A stretch of DNA of 64,000 nt from Plesiocystis pacifica SIR-1 (GTDB lineage Bacteria > Myxococcota_A > Polyangia > Nannocystales > Nannocystaceae): contig NZ_ABCS01000007.1 of NCBI RefSeq assembly GCF_000170895.1, positions 106,348-170,347 on the forward strand. The letters run 5' to 3'. The notes under the pieces are model-generated. The model searched no databases and had not been told where the DNA came from. It worked only from the letters and a program-made list of their open reading frames with translations. Positions 63,121-64,000 of the stretch are shown in pieces. The first letter of the stretch is position 1, and every line of letters begins with the position of its first letter. A program made the translations under genes and the position numbers.

Positions 63121-63810
63121 ATGTCTCTCCTGCGCACCGTAGCCCTGGGTCTGCTGCTGATCCCCATGCCCAATCGGGGAGGGCCGGCGGGCCCAGCACA
63201 TCCGATCAGGGAGACGCCCGCGCCCGCCCCTGCGGGTGAGACGGAGGAGCAGGTCGTCGAGGGCGGCGACCCGGACGAGGGCGCGACCATCGACATCGTC
63301 GTCGAGAAGCCCCGCCCCGACTGGCTGTTCCCCAAGCTCGACCACCCCCGCGTCCAGGCCTTCTTTCGCAACGACGCGATGACGGGCTCGTCGCTCTTCG
63401 ACCCCGAGCCGCCCCCGCCTCCGGTGCCCCTGGTTCGGGCCGGTCGCCTCGAGGTCCAGGGCGCCGCCAGCCCGGCCCAGCGTCGGGCCGCTCGACGCTT
63501 CGCCCGTCGCCTGGTCGCCGATCGCCGCGACGCCCTCGAGGCCTGCTACGTCGACGCGCTCCAACGCTCGGCCGGCGACGCCGTCAAGCTGACCTTCTCC
63601 ATCGAGGTCCAAAACGGCAGCCGCAGCGCCTTCCACCTCGACCGCGGCCAGCTCGGCGACACCTTCGGCAACGCCTGCGTCATGGGCGTGCTCGAGTTCG
63701 CCCCCGCACAGATCGAAGGCCGGGACCGGGCCGAGGCCCTGCGGGCCCACACCGTGAAGATCGACATCCCGGTGTGGTTTTGGCTGCAGAGCCAGACCGT
63801 CCCGGGCTGA
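63121..63810 (+). CDS. Exported protein with AgmX/PglI-like C-terminus
   Basis: A 229-residue protein starting MSLLRTVALGLLLIPM, a short signal or anchor, then a Pro/Glu/Ala-rich spacer to about residue 105. The C-terminal part (RRFARRLVADRRDALEACYVDALQRSAGDAVKLTFSIEVQNG, then TFGNACVMGVLEFAPA) matches the pattern of the AgmX/PglI C-terminal domain found in myxobacterial gliding and TonB-like periplasmic proteins, with two conserved Cys. A role in trans-envelope energy transfer is possible. Its TGA is the first triplet of a family B element. Confidence 0.75.
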   Translation: MSLLRTVALGLLLIPMPNRGGPAGPAHPIRETPAPAPAGETEEQVVEGGDPDEGATIDIVVEKPRPDWLFPKLDHPRVQAFFRNDAMTGSSLFDPEPPPPPVPLVRAGRLEVQGAASPAQRRAARRFARRLVADRRDALEACYVDALQRSAGDAVKLTFSIEVQNGSRSAFHLDRGQLGDTFGNACVMGVLEFAPAQIEGRDRAEALRAHTVKIDIPVWFWLQSQTVPG

Positions 63811-63870
63811 GTCGCGGACGTGGGGCAGGGAGGGCGTGGCGTCGTCCGCGACGGCTAAAATACTCAGGGG
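63808..63870 (+). repeat. Family B hairpin repeat (copy B3)
   Basis: Starts with the stop codon of the preceding gene (tgagtcgcggacg). Arms gtcgcggacg (63811-63820) and cgtccgcgac (63843-63852) show a C/G pair where copy B1 has T/A. It is the first unit of a tandem array. Confidence 0.8.
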
Positions 63871-64000
63871 CAGAGAGGGCGTGGCGTCGTCCGCGACGGC
63901 TAAAATACTCAGGGGCTGGCGTGGCGTCGTCCGCGACGGCTAAAATACTCAGGGGCAGAGAGGGCGTGGCGTCGTCCGCGACGGCTAAAATACTCAGGGG
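63826..64000 (+). repeat. 45-bp tandem repeat array at the right edge
   Basis: Units at 63826-63870 (45 bp), 63871-63915 (45), 63916-63955 (40) and 63956-64000 (45). Each contains cgtggcgtcgtccgcgacgg and ends taaaatactcagggg. There are no unique spacers. The array runs off the window, so total copy number is unknown. Confidence 0.9.

Noticed and set aside
63826..64000. CRISPR array
   Set aside because: The units are contiguous 40-45 bp tandem repeats with no unique spacers and no cas genes nearby.

Overview
The window is very GC-rich (about 70% by eye), densely coded and chromosomal in character. Inference: it comes from a myxobacterium, most likely of the Nannocystis/Plesiocystis/Haliangium side of the group. 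The grounds are a 1909-residue kinase-like/ATPase/GAF/PAS/histidine-kinase protein, a Ser/Thr kinase with a TPR-rich C-terminus, an FHA-sigma54 activator, PilZ and DUF2378-like proteins, and many lipoproteins with Glu/Asp/Ser/Thr/Gly linkers. I see no rRNA, tRNA, phage, transposase, plasmid functions or CRISPR.

Layout. 0-13 kb: lipoprotein, class I lysyl-tRNA synthetase, RlmI-type methyltransferase, the giant sensor kinase, a helical repeat protein and a DUF952 protein. 13-25 kb: membrane protein, DUF2378-like protein, dapD, then a stretch rich in interspersed repeats, DoxX, SDR, a VNT-motif lipoprotein overlapping a ferritin-like diiron protein, a Cys-cluster protein and a PilZ protein. 25-33 kb: DksA/TraR protein, aldehyde dehydrogenase plus glutamine-synthetase-like enzyme, a frameshifted sulfotransferase behind a PAS-STAS regulator, DUF4328 protein, EEP hydrolase. 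33-37 kb: a run of extracytoplasmic lipoproteins, three of them apparently redox-active (a cytochrome-like protein, a thioredoxin-fold protein, a dihaem cytochrome fused to rhodanese) plus a LamG protein. 37-45 kb: ABC1/AarF kinase, an 813-residue lipoprotein with a pilin-like end, a receptor Ser/Thr kinase. 45-55 kb: LysR regulator divergent from an oxidoreductase, asparaginase, persulfide dioxygenase-rhodanese, FHA-sigma54 activator divergent from a GST-like gene, CBS protein, MoaD-MoaE fusion. 55-64 kb: SprT-like metallopeptidase, methyltransferase-like lipoprotein, malic enzyme, Rpn-like protein, TrkA-type K+ channel and an energy-transducer-like secreted protein.

The most interesting signal is not a gene. 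Three unrelated non-coding repeat families (A about 130-145 bp, B about 45 bp, C about 105 bp) recur in the window. They sit directly after stop codons, mostly in a fixed orientation relative to the upstream gene. Families A and B carry stem-loops with compensatory base changes between copies. They behave like a dispersed class of structured 3'-end elements. One of them (B) supplies the stop codon of two genes and expands into a tandem array at the right edge.
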